Assembly (NCBI RefSeq): GCF_000735345.1
Contig: NZ_JMPJ01000054.1
Coordinates: forward strand, 1-41,679
DNA length: 41,679 bases
Source of the DNA: Ewingella americana ATCC 33852
Lineage (GTDB): Bacteria; Pseudomonadota; Gammaproteobacteria; Enterobacterales; Enterobacteriaceae
Direction: 5' to 3'
In this document: positions 25,702 through 35,039 of the stretch, one piece after another
How the letters are laid out: each line of letters begins with the position of its first letter
Numbering within the stretch: position 1 is the stretch's first letter
Position numbers and translations under genes: made by a program
The notes under the pieces: generated by a model
The model's database searches: none
What the model was told of the DNA's origin: nothing
What the model saw: the letters and a program-made list of their open reading frames with translations, nothing else

Positions 25702-27729
25702 TCAGCTAACATGCTGCCGCCGATAAAGCAGGACGGCCAGCCACGGGCCGCCGAGAAGCGTTGCCATCAACCCTGCGGGTAACTGGCGTGGATAGAGCAG
25801 ATTGCGGCTCAGCCAGTCGGCAAAAATCATCAGCAGCGCGGCAATCATCACCGCCAGCAGCAACTGGGCCAGTGGGCGTCGCGCCCCAAGCTGGCGGGCG
25901 ATGTGCGGGCCGAGCAGGCCGATAAACGACAGCGGCCCGACAATCAGCGTCGCGACGCCGGTCATCAGCGCCGCCAGCGCCATGACCGTCAGGCGGGCGC
26001 GCTGAGTGCGTAAACCCAGCGAGTGCGGCACCGACTCCAGCGGCAACAACAGCAGGTAGCGGCGCACCAGTGGAGTCAGCAGCAATAGAAGCAGCGCCAG
26101 AGCCAGCGCGGCGGCGGCCATCGGCGTGGTGACGTAGTAAGTCGAGCCGGTCATCAGTTGGCGCAGCATGTTGGCCGCCATGCCGTTGTTGGTCATCACC
26201 ACTCCTGCCACCGACTGGAAAATCGCGGTGATCGCCAAACCACTGAGTAGCACGCGCTGCGGGGTGAATCGGCCCTGTCGTGCCGTCCACAGAGTCAGTA
26301 AAAGCGTGATAAACGCGCCGAGCGCGCTGCTCAGCATCATGCCCGTAATTCCGGCTGTTGGGATAATCAGCAGCATCAGCGTAATACCCAGCGACGCCCC
26401 CGCGCCAATCCCCAACAGCTCAGGGCTGGCCATCGGGTTGGCGGTCACTCGCTGAATAATCACCCCGGCGGCCGCCAGCAGCACCCCGGCCGACATCGCG
26501 GCAATCATCCGTGGCAGGCGGAATGGCAGCAGCGCCAGCACGTCGTGCCACGCGTCCCAGTGCCAGCCGTGCAGCGTGCGCCCCACCGCCAGCGACAGCA
26601 CAATGCTCGCCACCAGCAGCAACAGCACCAGGCCAAAGCGTGGCTTGAGAATGCGCGCCTGACTTTGCGCCACCGTCTCCTTAATAGCTTGCAGCGAAAT
26701 ACTGCGGATGCGCGGCAGATACCACAGCAGCAGCGGGCCTCCGGCCAGCGCGGTCATCATGCCGGTCGGCAGCAGCATGCCGTTAATCCCCGTCAAGCGG
26801 CTGACGCCCTGATCGGTCAGCCACAGCAAGCCTCCGCCAATCAGCGGCGACCAAAGCAGCCGTTGGCGCAGCTTGTGCGCTCCTGCTAGCGCCGCCAGAT
26901 GCGGAGCCGCCAGCCCGATAAAGCCAATCACCCCAACGGCGCTGATAACCAAGCTGCTGATCGCCAGCGCGCTGAGGATAACCACGCTGCGCACCGCCAC
27001 CGGCGACATGCCGAGGGAGCGCGCGACCTGCTCATTCAGCGCCATCAGGCTCAGCGGCCGCAGCATCAGCAGCACCGGCACCACGCAAATCGCCAGACGC
27101 GGCAGCAGCCAGAGCAGCGTCTGGCTGTTCTCCTGCAGCAGCGAACCGCCGCCCCAGATGAAAATCGCCGCCAGCGACTGGTCGTAAATAATCGATAAAA
27201 GCAGAGAGACTGAGCCGCAATAGAGATTGACCAGCATCCCGGCGAGGATCAGCGCCAGTGGCGAAAACGCCTGCCGCGACGCCAGCACAAACACCAGTAA
27301 CATGGCCACCAGCGAGCCGCCCATGGCGAACCATTCGCGGCCCCACGCCAGCCACGCCGGAGCCGCGAGACTGACCATGGTCAGGGCCAGCGTGGCGCCG
27401 GATGCCACGCCGAGGGTCATGGGTTCCGCCAGCGGGTTGCGCAGCGCCTGCTGCATCACCACGCCGGTAAAGGCCAAGGCCATGCCGCAAAGGATCGCCA
27501 TCCACTGGCGCGGCAGCCACATGTCATGGGCAATAATCGGCTTGGCACACGCCAGCAGGCTATCGGCGTGCCAGAGCTGGCTCCACTCGGACAACGGCAA
27601 CAGCTGTGAAAGCTGCTGCACGCTGAGCAGCAGCGCAGCGAGATAGAGCAAGATACACAGCCACAGCGGCGAGTTTTTCAGTAAAGAGGTGGCGGTGTGC
27701 GCCGGGCTTGTCAGCGGGATTTGGCTCAT
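25702..27729 (-). CDS. FhuB-like siderophore ABC permease
   Basis: This permease of 675 residues (E. coli FhuB 660) has two BtuC/FecCD-type halves and about 20 membrane segments. Each half carries the conserved gate regions (GVVMQQALRNPLAEPMTLGV near residue 83 and GVIIQRVTANPMASPELLGI near 415) and the Gly-rich loops (SAVGVIGFIGLAAPHLA and VGPLSFIGLLGPHIARQLG). It imports the ferri-siderophore from the periplasm. The ATG at 27729 overlaps the fhuD-like stop as ATGA. No ATPase gene (fhuC) is in the operon, which is unusual. Confidence 0.9.
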   Translation of the reverse strand: MSQIPLTSPAHTATSLLKNSPLWLCILLYLAALLLSVQQLSQLLPLSEWSQLWHADSLLACAKPIIAHDMWLPRQWMAILCGMALAFTGVVMQQALRNPLAEPMTLGVASGATLALTMVSLAAPAWLAWGREWFAMGGSLVAMLLVFVLASRQAFSPLALILAGMLVNLYCGSVSLLLSIIYDQSLAAIFIWGGGSLLQENSQTLLWLLPRLAICVVPVLLMLRPLSLMALNEQVARSLGMSPVAVRSVVILSALAISSLVISAVGVIGFIGLAAPHLAALAGAHKLRQRLLWSPLIGGGLLWLTDQGVSRLTGINGMLLPTGMMTALAGGPLLLWYLPRIRSISLQAIKETVAQSQARILKPRFGLVLLLLVASIVLSLAVGRTLHGWHWDAWHDVLALLPFRLPRMIAAMSAGVLLAAAGVIIQRVTANPMASPELLGIGAGASLGITLMLLIIPTAGITGMMLSSALGAFITLLLTLWTARQGRFTPQRVLLSGLAITAIFQSVAGVVMTNNGMAANMLRQLMTGSTYYVTTPMAAAALALALLLLLLTPLVRRYLLLLPLESVPHSLGLRTQRARLTVMALAALMTGVATLIVGPLSFIGLLGPHIARQLGARRPLAQLLLAVMIAALLMIFADWLSRNLLYPRQLPAGLMATLLGGPWLAVLLYRRQHVS

Positions 27730-28610
27730 GCGCGACCTCGCCGTTGCAGGCCCAGCGCCAGAGATTCCGCAAAGCGCACGGCGGTGATCAGCGCGCCGTT
27801 TTGCGGCAGGCCGTCGGGCAAGGTGATGCAGTTTTCCGGCTGCAAAAGCGGCAGGCTGCGCCACAGCGCCGAGCCGGTAATGTCGCTAATATCAGGCTGC
27901 GGATAGGAAGGCAGCAGCACCACGCGGCCACGGCCTCCGGCGGCGAGTTGATCCACCGAGGTCATGGCGAGACCCTGCGCGCTGGTCGCCAACTGGCTGG
28001 CATTTTTCAGGCCGAGGCGCGTTAGCACGTCATCAAACAGGCTGCCCTTGCCAAACAGGTACAGGTGCAAAATCTCCAGCGGATGGGCCAGATAGAGTGG
28101 CGTGTCGGTGTAAGGCTGAACCGCCAGCCGCGCCTTTTCCATCCGCGCATTCACTGTGGCGATGATCTGCTCGGCTCGCTCAGGCTGCCCCAATGCACCT
28201 GCCATTTGGCGCAAATTAGCCTGCGCCTGCTCGAGCGGAGAACTGCTGTAAGTGTTGAGCACCAACAGCGGCGCAATCTGCTCCAGTTGGGCTTTCGCCA
28301 TCAGATGGCCGGGCGTCACCAGCAGCAGCGTCGGGCGCAGCTCGCGCAGGGTTTCAAAATTAGGTTGGAATAGCAGGCCCACGTCGGCGACGTCGGCAGG
28401 CAACGCGGGTGCGCTATACAGGCGGCGATACCACTGTGGCGCGGCCACGCCGACCGGCACCACGCCGAGCGCCAGCGCCATTTCGGTCAGCCCCCAGTCG
28501 AGAACTACCCAGCGCGGCGCGGGTGCTCCGGCGGCCAAGCTACAGAGAGGGGAAAGCCCCGAGCTTGCGCTCAGGGCCAGTGCGAGTTGCAGAAACTGAC
28601 GACGATTCAT
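27726..28610 (-). CDS. FhuD-like siderophore-binding protein
   Basis: The protein of 294 residues (E. coli FhuD 296) is a class III periplasmic binding protein for hydroxamate-type ferri-siderophores. It begins MNRRQFLQLALALSASSG, a twin-arginine style signal, as in FhuD. The body has LDWGLTEMALALGV and the central long helix expected in the family. The ATG at 28610 is just 2 bp after the receptor stop codon. It hands the siderophore to the FhuB-like permease. Confidence 0.87.
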   Translation of the reverse strand: MNRRQFLQLALALSASSGLSPLCSLAAGAPAPRWVVLDWGLTEMALALGVVPVGVAAPQWYRRLYSAPALPADVADVGLLFQPNFETLRELRPTLLLVTPGHLMAKAQLEQIAPLLVLNTYSSSPLEQAQANLRQMAGALGQPERAEQIIATVNARMEKARLAVQPYTDTPLYLAHPLEILHLYLFGKGSLFDDVLTRLGLKNASQLATSAQGLAMTSVDQLAAGGRGRVVLLPSYPQPDISDITGSALWRSLPLLQPENCITLPDGLPQNGALITAVRFAESLALGLQRRGRA

Positions 28611-28612
28611 GC

Positions 28613-30742
28613 TTACCACTGATAGCTCAGGGTCGCCAGATATTGGCGGCGCAGGCCGAAGTGACAACCATTGTCCTGACAGTAGTTCAGGTACTGCTTG
28701 TCGGTCAGGTTTTGCACGTTAAGCGCCAGTTGCCACGCCTGCCAGCGGTAGCGCGCAACGGCGTCGAACACCGTGACGGCTGGGACTTTTAGGCTGTTTT
28801 GGCTGGTGGCATAACTGGTGCCAACATAGCGCGCGCCGCCGCCGAGGGTGACACCATCAAGTAGGCCCGGCAGCGCGTATTCGGTCCACACTGTCGCCGT
28901 CTGGCGCGGAATTCCCACCGGATCCTTGCCCTGATTGCCAGTATTCGACGCCGTGACTTCCGGGTCGGTATAGGCATAGGAGCTGCTCACCAGCCAGCGC
29001 GAGGTGATATTGGCTTTGGCTTCCAGCTCAAGGCCGCGCGAACGAATTTCGCCAGTCTGCACCGAGAAGTTCGGGTGATCCAAGTCCGCCGTCAGCACGT
29101 TTTGCTGGGTCAGGTCATACAGCGCCGCGGTGAATAAGGCGTCGAAGCTTTTCGGCTGATATTTGATCCCCACTTCCGACTGTTTGCCCTTAGTTGGGCG
29201 GAAAACATCGCCGCTGAAGGTGGTTCCGGCCTGCGGCTGGAATGAGGTGGCGTAGCTGACATAAGGCGCGATGCCGCTGTCGAACAGGTACATCAGCCCG
29301 GCGCGGCCGGTGGTGGCGTAGTCGGTTTGCTCTTTACGCGTGTCGTTATCCAGATCGTTGCTGTGGCTTTCAGCTTTGTCATAGCGCCCGCCGAGGTTCA
29401 GCAGCCACCGATTCCACTTCATCTGGTCTTGGGTGTAAAAGCCGGTTTGCGACATATACAGCCGCGAATGGTCAGTCAGCGCCGGAGTCTGCACCGGCGT
29501 GCTGTAATCCGGGTTGAGGTAGTTAAGGTCAGAAGCATCGCCGTAGCCGCTGTTTTGCGTCAGGTCGTCATGCACGTAATCCACGCCGAACAGCATGTCG
29601 TGATCCACCGGGCCGGTGTCGAACTTGGCCTGCAAATGGGTATCGACGTCGAAGTCTTTTAGCTTCTCATTAATGTGCATGCTGTAGCGATTCACCTCCG
29701 GCGCGTTGGCAACCACGCCAAACGGATAAACCATGGTGTAGTCGCTGCGGGTCTGCATGTAGCGCAGGTTCTGGTGCAGGGTCCAGACATCATCGAAATG
29801 GTGCATGAACTCATAACCCACGCTCTCCTGCGAACGGCTGTAGCTGTCAAAGCCCGGCTGGCCGCCGTAGAAGTTGTCAGAGATTTTGCCATTCGGGTTA
29901 TTCACCAGCGTGCCTTCGACCGGCAATTGGTTGAAGAAACCGGCGTCCGGGTCTTTGCGGAACTGGCTGAGGAAGGTCAGGCTGGTGTTGTCATCGGGCT
30001 GCCACGTCAGGGCCGGAGCGATGTCGTAATGTTTATACTTGGTGTGATCCACCTGCGTGTCGGACTTTGACGCGGTGCCGGTCAAACGCCCGAGCCAGTG
30101 CTGATCGTTGTCCAGCGCGCCGGACAGGTCCAGCCCCCCTTCGGTCAGATTGTTGTTGCCGGTGGTGACATAGATTTCATGCAGCGGGTCCGCCGTCGGC
30201 CTTTTGCTGACCAAATTCACCACCCCGCCCGGACTGGCTTGGCCGTAAAGCACCGAGTTCGGCCCTTTGATCACTTCAATCTTATCCAGCAGGTAGGCGT
30301 CGTAGTTCGGGCGCGACCAGTAGGTCACGGTCGGTAAACGCAGCCCGTCGAGGTATTCATCGGCATTGAAACCGCGAATGATGATGGTGTCGAAGCGGGT
30401 ATCCGCCCCACCCGCTTCCGACTGCACGCCACCCAGATAGCGCAATGCCTGCGACACGTTCTGCGCACCCTGCGCGGCAATCTGCGCCTGCGTTACCACC
30501 GAGACGCTCTGCGACGTTTCAATCAGTGGGCGGTCACTTTTGGTCGCGCCGCTGGCTTTCTTGGCGACAAAATTGGTGCTGTCGTCACTGTCCGCCGTCG
30601 AGGAAACCGTCACTGAAGGCAGCACCGTGGTCGCGGCAGCGCTGGTCTGATTTTGTTCTGCTGCCTGCGTTTGTCCTGCAATCAATGTCATCAACAGCGC
30701 CGCGCTGAGCGGTTTAAGCTTAAACCCGAATTTACCCTGCAT
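28613..30742 (-). CDS. TonB-dependent siderophore receptor
   Basis: This outer-membrane receptor of 709 residues has a signal peptide (cleavage near AQA, residue 27), a TonB-box-like LPSVTVS, a plug domain (about 70-180, with IIIRGFNADEYLDGLRLP and GPNSVLYGQASPGGVVNLV) and a 22-strand barrel ending LATLSYQW. The Cys pair in NYCQDNGCHFG near the end occurs in FhuE/FcuA/FoxA-type receptors. The fhuBD neighbours suggest a hydroxamate siderophore such as ferrioxamine or ferrichrome; the ligand is not certain. A Fur box lies 42 bp upstream. Confidence 0.9.
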   Translation of the reverse strand: MQGKFGFKLKPLSAALLMTLIAGQTQAAEQNQTSAAATTVLPSVTVSSTADSDDSTNFVAKKASGATKSDRPLIETSQSVSVVTQAQIAAQGAQNVSQALRYLGGVQSEAGGADTRFDTIIIRGFNADEYLDGLRLPTVTYWSRPNYDAYLLDKIEVIKGPNSVLYGQASPGGVVNLVSKRPTADPLHEIYVTTGNNNLTEGGLDLSGALDNDQHWLGRLTGTASKSDTQVDHTKYKHYDIAPALTWQPDDNTSLTFLSQFRKDPDAGFFNQLPVEGTLVNNPNGKISDNFYGGQPGFDSYSRSQESVGYEFMHHFDDVWTLHQNLRYMQTRSDYTMVYPFGVVANAPEVNRYSMHINEKLKDFDVDTHLQAKFDTGPVDHDMLFGVDYVHDDLTQNSGYGDASDLNYLNPDYSTPVQTPALTDHSRLYMSQTGFYTQDQMKWNRWLLNLGGRYDKAESHSNDLDNDTRKEQTDYATTGRAGLMYLFDSGIAPYVSYATSFQPQAGTTFSGDVFRPTKGKQSEVGIKYQPKSFDALFTAALYDLTQQNVLTADLDHPNFSVQTGEIRSRGLELEAKANITSRWLVSSSYAYTDPEVTASNTGNQGKDPVGIPRQTATVWTEYALPGLLDGVTLGGGARYVGTSYATSQNSLKVPAVTVFDAVARYRWQAWQLALNVQNLTDKQYLNYCQDNGCHFGLRRQYLATLSYQW

Positions 30743-30783
30743 GTGTGTCCCCGAAAATAAAACAATGACTCAATAATGAGGAT

Positions 30784-30802
30784 ACAAATGATAATCATTA
30801 AG
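30784..30802. promoter_or_regulatory. Fur box
   Basis: ACAAATGATAATCATTAAG matches the 19-bp Fur consensus at 14 positions, with the central AATGATAATCATTA intact. It lies between the receptor gene and the divergent AraC-family gene, so it may control both. Confidence 0.85.
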
Positions 30803-30912
30803 TTTTAATTGAACAGAGGACGGGATAGAATGCTTGCGATGTTTGTTCGGGAAATAGCGCGAAACAGACAGAATTCGGCGAATTTGACGCAATTGATGAG
30901 CGATTGTTGGAA

Positions 30913-31698
30913 ATGGACAAAATCTGGCGCAAAGGTTACGGGGTGGAGATACCACCGGCGGCCCCGCAGTTAGTGGCCCGCAGTCATTTTTACAGCAATC
31001 AGTCTCGCGAGAACTGGCATTCTCACTCCGCCGCGCAGCTGCTGTTTTGCACCCAAGGCGTGATACGCGTCCTGACCCCGCAGGCCTCGTGGACCCTCGG
31101 CCCGATGCGCGCTATCTGGCTGCCGTCTGACTGCCAGCACGAGCTGCACGCCCTTGGCGACATCACCACTTTCAGCCTGTATCTCGACCCGCATACCGCA
31201 AGCTCATTGTGGTTAAAATGCCGCACTTTGCAAGTCAGCCCTCTGCTCAACGAGCTGATACAGGCGCTGCTGGTCGGGCAATCTGCTACGCCGCCGAATG
31301 CCGCCCGCACTGCTCTTATCACCCCACTGTTACTCGACGAGTTGCGTCAGGCGCAGAACAGCACGGTGTGTAATTTGCCGCTGCCGACCGATCGCCGCCT
31401 GCGCAATATCTGCGAGCTGATGCTGGCGACGCCGGAAAATAATGACACGCTGGAGCTGTGGGGTAACAAGGTGGGAGCCAGTTCGCGCACCCTCGCCCGG
31501 CTGTTCCGCGAGCAGACCGGCCTGACTTTCGCCCAGTGGCGACAGCAGCTAAGACTAGCGGAAGCCGTAGGCCAGTTGGCTCAGGGCCAGACGGTGATGG
31601 CTATCGCCAATCAGCTGGGTTATCACAGCCCCAGCGCCTTTATCTCGATGTTTAAGAAGTCGCTGGGAGACACGCCGCAGCGCTACTTGCGCGCGTGA
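30913..31698 (+). CDS. AraC-family transcriptional regulator
   Basis: This protein of 261 residues has an N-terminal cupin-like domain (NWHSHSAAQLLFCTQGVIRV near 33-52) and a C-terminal double helix-turn-helix (about 165-261: GASSRTLARLFREQTGLTFAQW and LGYHSPSAFISMFKKSLG). It faces away from the siderophore operon across the Fur box, so it is probably a local regulator of siderophore uptake, or of the MFS gene downstream. The frame opens at a TTG (30904), and the ATG at 30913 is preferred, though neither has a good ribosome site. Confidence 0.86.
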   Translation: MDKIWRKGYGVEIPPAAPQLVARSHFYSNQSRENWHSHSAAQLLFCTQGVIRVLTPQASWTLGPMRAIWLPSDCQHELHALGDITTFSLYLDPHTASSLWLKCRTLQVSPLLNELIQALLVGQSATPPNAARTALITPLLLDELRQAQNSTVCNLPLPTDRRLRNICELMLATPENNDTLELWGNKVGASSRTLARLFREQTGLTFAQWRQQLRLAEAVGQLAQGQTVMAIANQLGYHSPSAFISMFKKSLGDTPQRYLRA

Positions 31699-31755
31699 GT
31701 CTCAGAACCTTTTATCCGTCACTCAGTAAAAATGAGTATTAAGCGTTTTTAACCG

Positions 31756-31802
31756 TTCGTGATATTTAACTATTCGTGATAAAAATATTCATTCGAATAG
31801 TT
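31756..31802. promoter_or_regulatory. Direct and inverted repeats before the MFS gene
   Basis: TTCGTGATA occurs at 31756-31764 and 31773-31781, with a 17-bp period. AACTATTCG (31768-31776) is matched by CGAATAGTT (31794-31802), a perfect 9-bp inverted repeat over 17 bp. The tandem half-site design resembles AraC-family operators, and an AraC-family gene ends just upstream. Confidence 0.45.
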
Positions 31803-31895
31803 ACCTCGCTATTAATACCAATAATTATTGCCTGACCCTCGGCAGGGTTTCCCCATTGCCGCCGTCAGCAAAATAGTGATTTTCAGGAACTGACC

Positions 31896-33161
31896 ATGCC
31901 CCCACACCCCGAAAACTCGGCGTCGTTACTGCAACACCGCTCATTTGTCGCCTTCTGGATAGCCCGCGCGGGTTCCAGCTTCGCATTCCAAATCTTATCA
32001 ATCGTGGTCAGTTGGCAGATCTATTCGATCACCGGCCGCGCCTTGGATCTTGGCCTCATCGGCCTCGCGCAGTTCTTGCCGTCGGTGACGCTGGCACTGG
32101 TGGCGGGTCACGTCGCGGATCAGTTTGACCGTCGGCGCATTGTGCTGCTGGGACAGATTGTCGAATGGCTGGCGATTGCCACGCTAGCCGGGCTGGCCAT
32201 CACCCAGAACATCAATGAAATCAGTATTCTTGGGCTGATTTTTCTTATTTCGACCGCGCGCGCTATGGAAGCCCCTTCGATGCAGTCCATGTTGCCCGCG
32301 CTGGTGCCGCCGTCAATGCTGGCCCGCGCCATGGCTGCCAACGCGGTGGCTGGGCAAGCGGCGGCCATGGTTGGCCCGGCGATTGGCGGCTTCTTGTATA
32401 TCGCTGGTTCAGGTACCGCCTACGCGGTGTGCGCCGCGCTGTACCTGCTGTCGATTGTGATGGTCAGCCGCTTGCAGTACGAGCAGGCCCAGCCGAAGCG
32501 CGTTCCGGCCACCTTCGCCACGCTGTTTGCCGGCATTCGCTTTATTCGCAATCGCAAAGACGTGCTGGGCGTGATTTCCCTCGACCTGTTCGCCGTACTG
32601 CTCGGCGGCGCGACCGCGCTATTGCCGATCTTCGCCAAAGATATTCTGCACACCGGCCCTTGGGGCCTTGGCCTGCTGCGCGGCGCTCCGGCGGTGGGCG
32701 GGCTGCTGGTCGGCTTCTGGCTTAGCCGCCGGTCGATGACCCGCAACGTTGGCATGATCATGTTTATGTCAGTGGCCGGTTTTGGTGTCGCCACCGTGGT
32801 ATTTGCCCTGTCGAGCACCCTGTGGCTGTCAATTATTGCCCTGTTCTTCCTCGGCGGCTTCGACATGGTGAGCATGGTTATTCGCGGCGCACTGGTGCAG
32901 CTCGACACGCCGGACGAGATGCGCGGGCGCGTCAGCGCTGTGAACTCGATATTTATCAACACCTCGAATCAGCTCGGCGAGTTTGAATCTGGGCTGTTGG
33001 CCGCGTGGCTGGGCGCAGTGCCTGCTGCCGCGCTCGGTGGTGTCGGCACCCTCATCGTGGTCGGCCTGTGGATGACCTGGTTCCCAAGCCTGCGCAAAAG
33101 ACAAAAGCTTGAAAATGAGAAGCCGGAAGAAAGCCCGGCGGCCCAGCCTGCCTCGGTCTGA
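31896..33161 (+). CDS. MFS exporter (EntS-like family)
   Basis: This inner-membrane transporter of 421 residues and about 12 membrane segments belongs to the MFS_3 type, which contains the enterobactin exporter EntS. Visible features are SIVVSWQIYSITGRALDLGL near 35-54, the loop 2-3 motif GHVADQFDRRRI and DEMRGRVSAVNSIFI. Its place after a siderophore uptake locus suggests it exports a siderophore or a drug, but no biosynthesis genes are seen. The start follows CAGGAAC. Substrate is inferred. Confidence 0.8.
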   Translation: MPPHPENSASLLQHRSFVAFWIARAGSSFAFQILSIVVSWQIYSITGRALDLGLIGLAQFLPSVTLALVAGHVADQFDRRRIVLLGQIVEWLAIATLAGLAITQNINEISILGLIFLISTARAMEAPSMQSMLPALVPPSMLARAMAANAVAGQAAAMVGPAIGGFLYIAGSGTAYAVCAALYLLSIVMVSRLQYEQAQPKRVPATFATLFAGIRFIRNRKDVLGVISLDLFAVLLGGATALLPIFAKDILHTGPWGLGLLRGAPAVGGLLVGFWLSRRSMTRNVGMIMFMSVAGFGVATVVFALSSTLWLSIIALFFLGGFDMVSMVIRGALVQLDTPDEMRGRVSAVNSIFINTSNQLGEFESGLLAAWLGAVPAAALGGVGTLIVVGLWMTWFPSLRKRQKLENEKPEESPAAQPASV

Positions 33162-33183
33162 TTCTGCCCACCATACAAAGCAA

Positions 33184-33219
33184 AAGGCCCTGTCGTTGCT
33201 GAAAGGGCCTTATTTATTT
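33184..33219 (+). terminator. Terminator after the MFS gene
   Basis: AAGGCCCT pairs with AGGGCCTT and is followed by TATTTATTT. It precedes the convergent tmaR gene. Confidence 0.8.
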
Positions 33220-33236
33220 GGTGCTTTTACAGCGGC

Positions 33237-33569
33237 TTATTTGCTTTCGTTGGCTTTGATTTCGCCCATCGCTTTCAGCTTTTTAGACATCTCGCGGCGT
33301 TCTTTTGACAGGTCAGCATTACGGATGATGTAGTCATCAACGCGATCTTCATAGTCGCCGCGCATGCTGGCAATAATCGCCTGAATTTCGTCGATGCTCA
33401 TACCCTGTTTGATGTAATCGCTCAGGTTGTCGAGCAGCAACACACGTTTCTGGTTATCACGGATTTTCTTTTCGTTATCAGCAATTTCGCGTTGCAGTTT
33501 GTTCTTGCGGCGGAAAATTCGTACGAACTCCAGTACGTCATGGAAACTCGGCTTGTTGATATTGTCCAT
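33237..33569 (-). CDS. tmaR: PTS polar-localisation protein TmaR
   Basis: This protein of 110 residues is very close to E. coli TmaR (YeeX, DUF496): [20 protein letters not shown] near the start, then [20 protein letters not shown] and [20 protein letters not shown]. It is helical and coiled-coil forming. TmaR gathers PTS Enzyme I at the cell pole and so tempers sugar uptake. As in E. coli, yeeA and sbcB are near. Confidence 0.95.
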   Translation of the reverse strand: MDNINKPSFHDVLEFVRIFRRKNKLQREIADNEKKIRDNQKRVLLLDNLSDYIKQGMSIDEIQAIIASMRGDYEDRVDDYIIRNADLSKERREMSKKLKAMGEIKANESK

Positions 33570-33713
33570 TTTAACACCTTCGATTAAGTTACACAGATTC
33601 AGTGACTAACTGCCCGGAACGTAGGTTACAGCGTAGCAGGAAAAGCCTGCGCGTTCAGAACGAAAGTCCAATAGGTTTATCTTACCCGTTTTCATGGGCA
33701 GACAAAAATGCCA

Positions 33714-34811
33714 TCACGCTTTCTCCAGCGGATTGGCGGGAATTTGCACCTCTTCCTTGCGCATAGTCATGGTTATCAGGTCTCCCAGCGCCTGCAATTG
33801 CTCGGCAACCTGCATGCTCAGCCACACATAGCCGTAGATTGGCGCTTCCAAGTGCTGGCTGGCGTTCATCTCTTGCATCAGCTGTTTCAGCTCTTCCACT
33901 GACTCATTCAACTGATGATTAAGCGCGCCTTCATCACCTTTCGTGCCATTGAGCAGCATATCACTGAGCTTTTCCAGCGAGTCGAGCATCAGCAACTGCG
34001 CGCTGCGCAAGCTGCGGGCGTTGAGCATCAGGTAGTGACTTTCGCGGGAACTCCAGTAAGCATCAGCCAGTAATTCTAGTGTACACAATAGGTTACGACT
34101 TAAGGTCTGGATGGCGTCGAAGACTTCACGCGGGATATGCGACTCTTTGCTGGCTGGCGCAAACAGCGCACGCATCTTCACCATCTGGTTCATGGATTTT
34201 TTCAGCTTACCTTCCAGATGCGGCCTTTCCAGCATGTTCGGCGACAGCCAGGCGCTATAAAGCTTATTCAGCGAGGTCAGGTAATCCGCCATCTGCATGC
34301 GCCAGTGAATAAAGGCGCGCTGCGGGTAGATACTGGCGAAGAACAGCGCCAGCAGGGAGCCAAATACCACGTCCCCCGAGCGCCACAGCGCGGTATGCAT
34401 GTCCCCCGGCCCCGCGCCGCACACCACCGCCAGCGTCACGCCAATCAGCAACGCCATATAAGGCCGCTTGCCGAGGGTCAGATAGCCACTGACGAACATC
34501 ACCACGCCGCACCACATCAGCATCAAAGGCAGAGAATAAAGCTCGAGCCAAAGCGCAATCAGCCCGGACGCCGAGCCAAAAACCGTGCCCGCGATACGCT
34601 CCGCCACGCGCTGTAACACGTTGCCCCAGAAGGAGATCGGCCCCATCACCACCACTAAAGTGATCAGCGGCCAGGTGCCTTCGGGGATCTCGGTCAGGCG
34701 CACAATCAGGAAGGTCAGAATGAACGCCAGCGCGATCCGCAGTGCGTGCGTGATGCGGTAATTGCTATAAATCACGTTATCCAGCGGCGAGATTTTCTTG
34801 TCCAGACGCAT
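33714..34811 (-). CDS. yeeA: FUSC-family membrane protein YeeA
   Basis: This protein of 365 residues (E. coli YeeA 352) has an N-terminal set of about six membrane segments (FLIVRLTEIPEGTWPLITLV and the following helices) and a cytoplasmic helical region from about residue 170. The family (FUSC, aromatic-acid exporter-like) includes AaeB-type pumps; YeeA has no proven substrate. A frame from a TTG at 34826 exists, and the ATG at 34811 is the more natural start. Its order with tmaR and sbcB is the enterobacterial one. Confidence 0.88.
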   Translation of the reverse strand: MRLDKKISPLDNVIYSNYRITHALRIALAFILTFLIVRLTEIPEGTWPLITLVVVMGPISFWGNVLQRVAERIAGTVFGSASGLIALWLELYSLPLMLMWCGVVMFVSGYLTLGKRPYMALLIGVTLAVVCGAGPGDMHTALWRSGDVVFGSLLALFFASIYPQRAFIHWRMQMADYLTSLNKLYSAWLSPNMLERPHLEGKLKKSMNQMVKMRALFAPASKESHIPREVFDAIQTLSRNLLCTLELLADAYWSSRESHYLMLNARSLRSAQLLMLDSLEKLSDMLLNGTKGDEGALNHQLNESVEELKQLMQEMNASQHLEAPIYGYVWLSMQVAEQLQALGDLITMTMRKEEVQIPANPLEKA

Positions 34812-35039
34812 GCGGTGCCCATTCAAAAAGCGGAAGAATCGATGGCGGGTAGTTTAGCCGAGTTACAGTGGGGGATCACTGCGGTTTTACTGGGGTTGAA
34901 TCAAACTTTAGTCGAATATCCAAGACATGCCGAAGCTTGACAGATTTCCCCATGACATCTGGCCGTCGAATGGTATCCTTAACGGCTGTTTGCTATGCCG
35001 CAACATCACTTTTCGCCGCGATTAAGGGTCAATTCCGCA

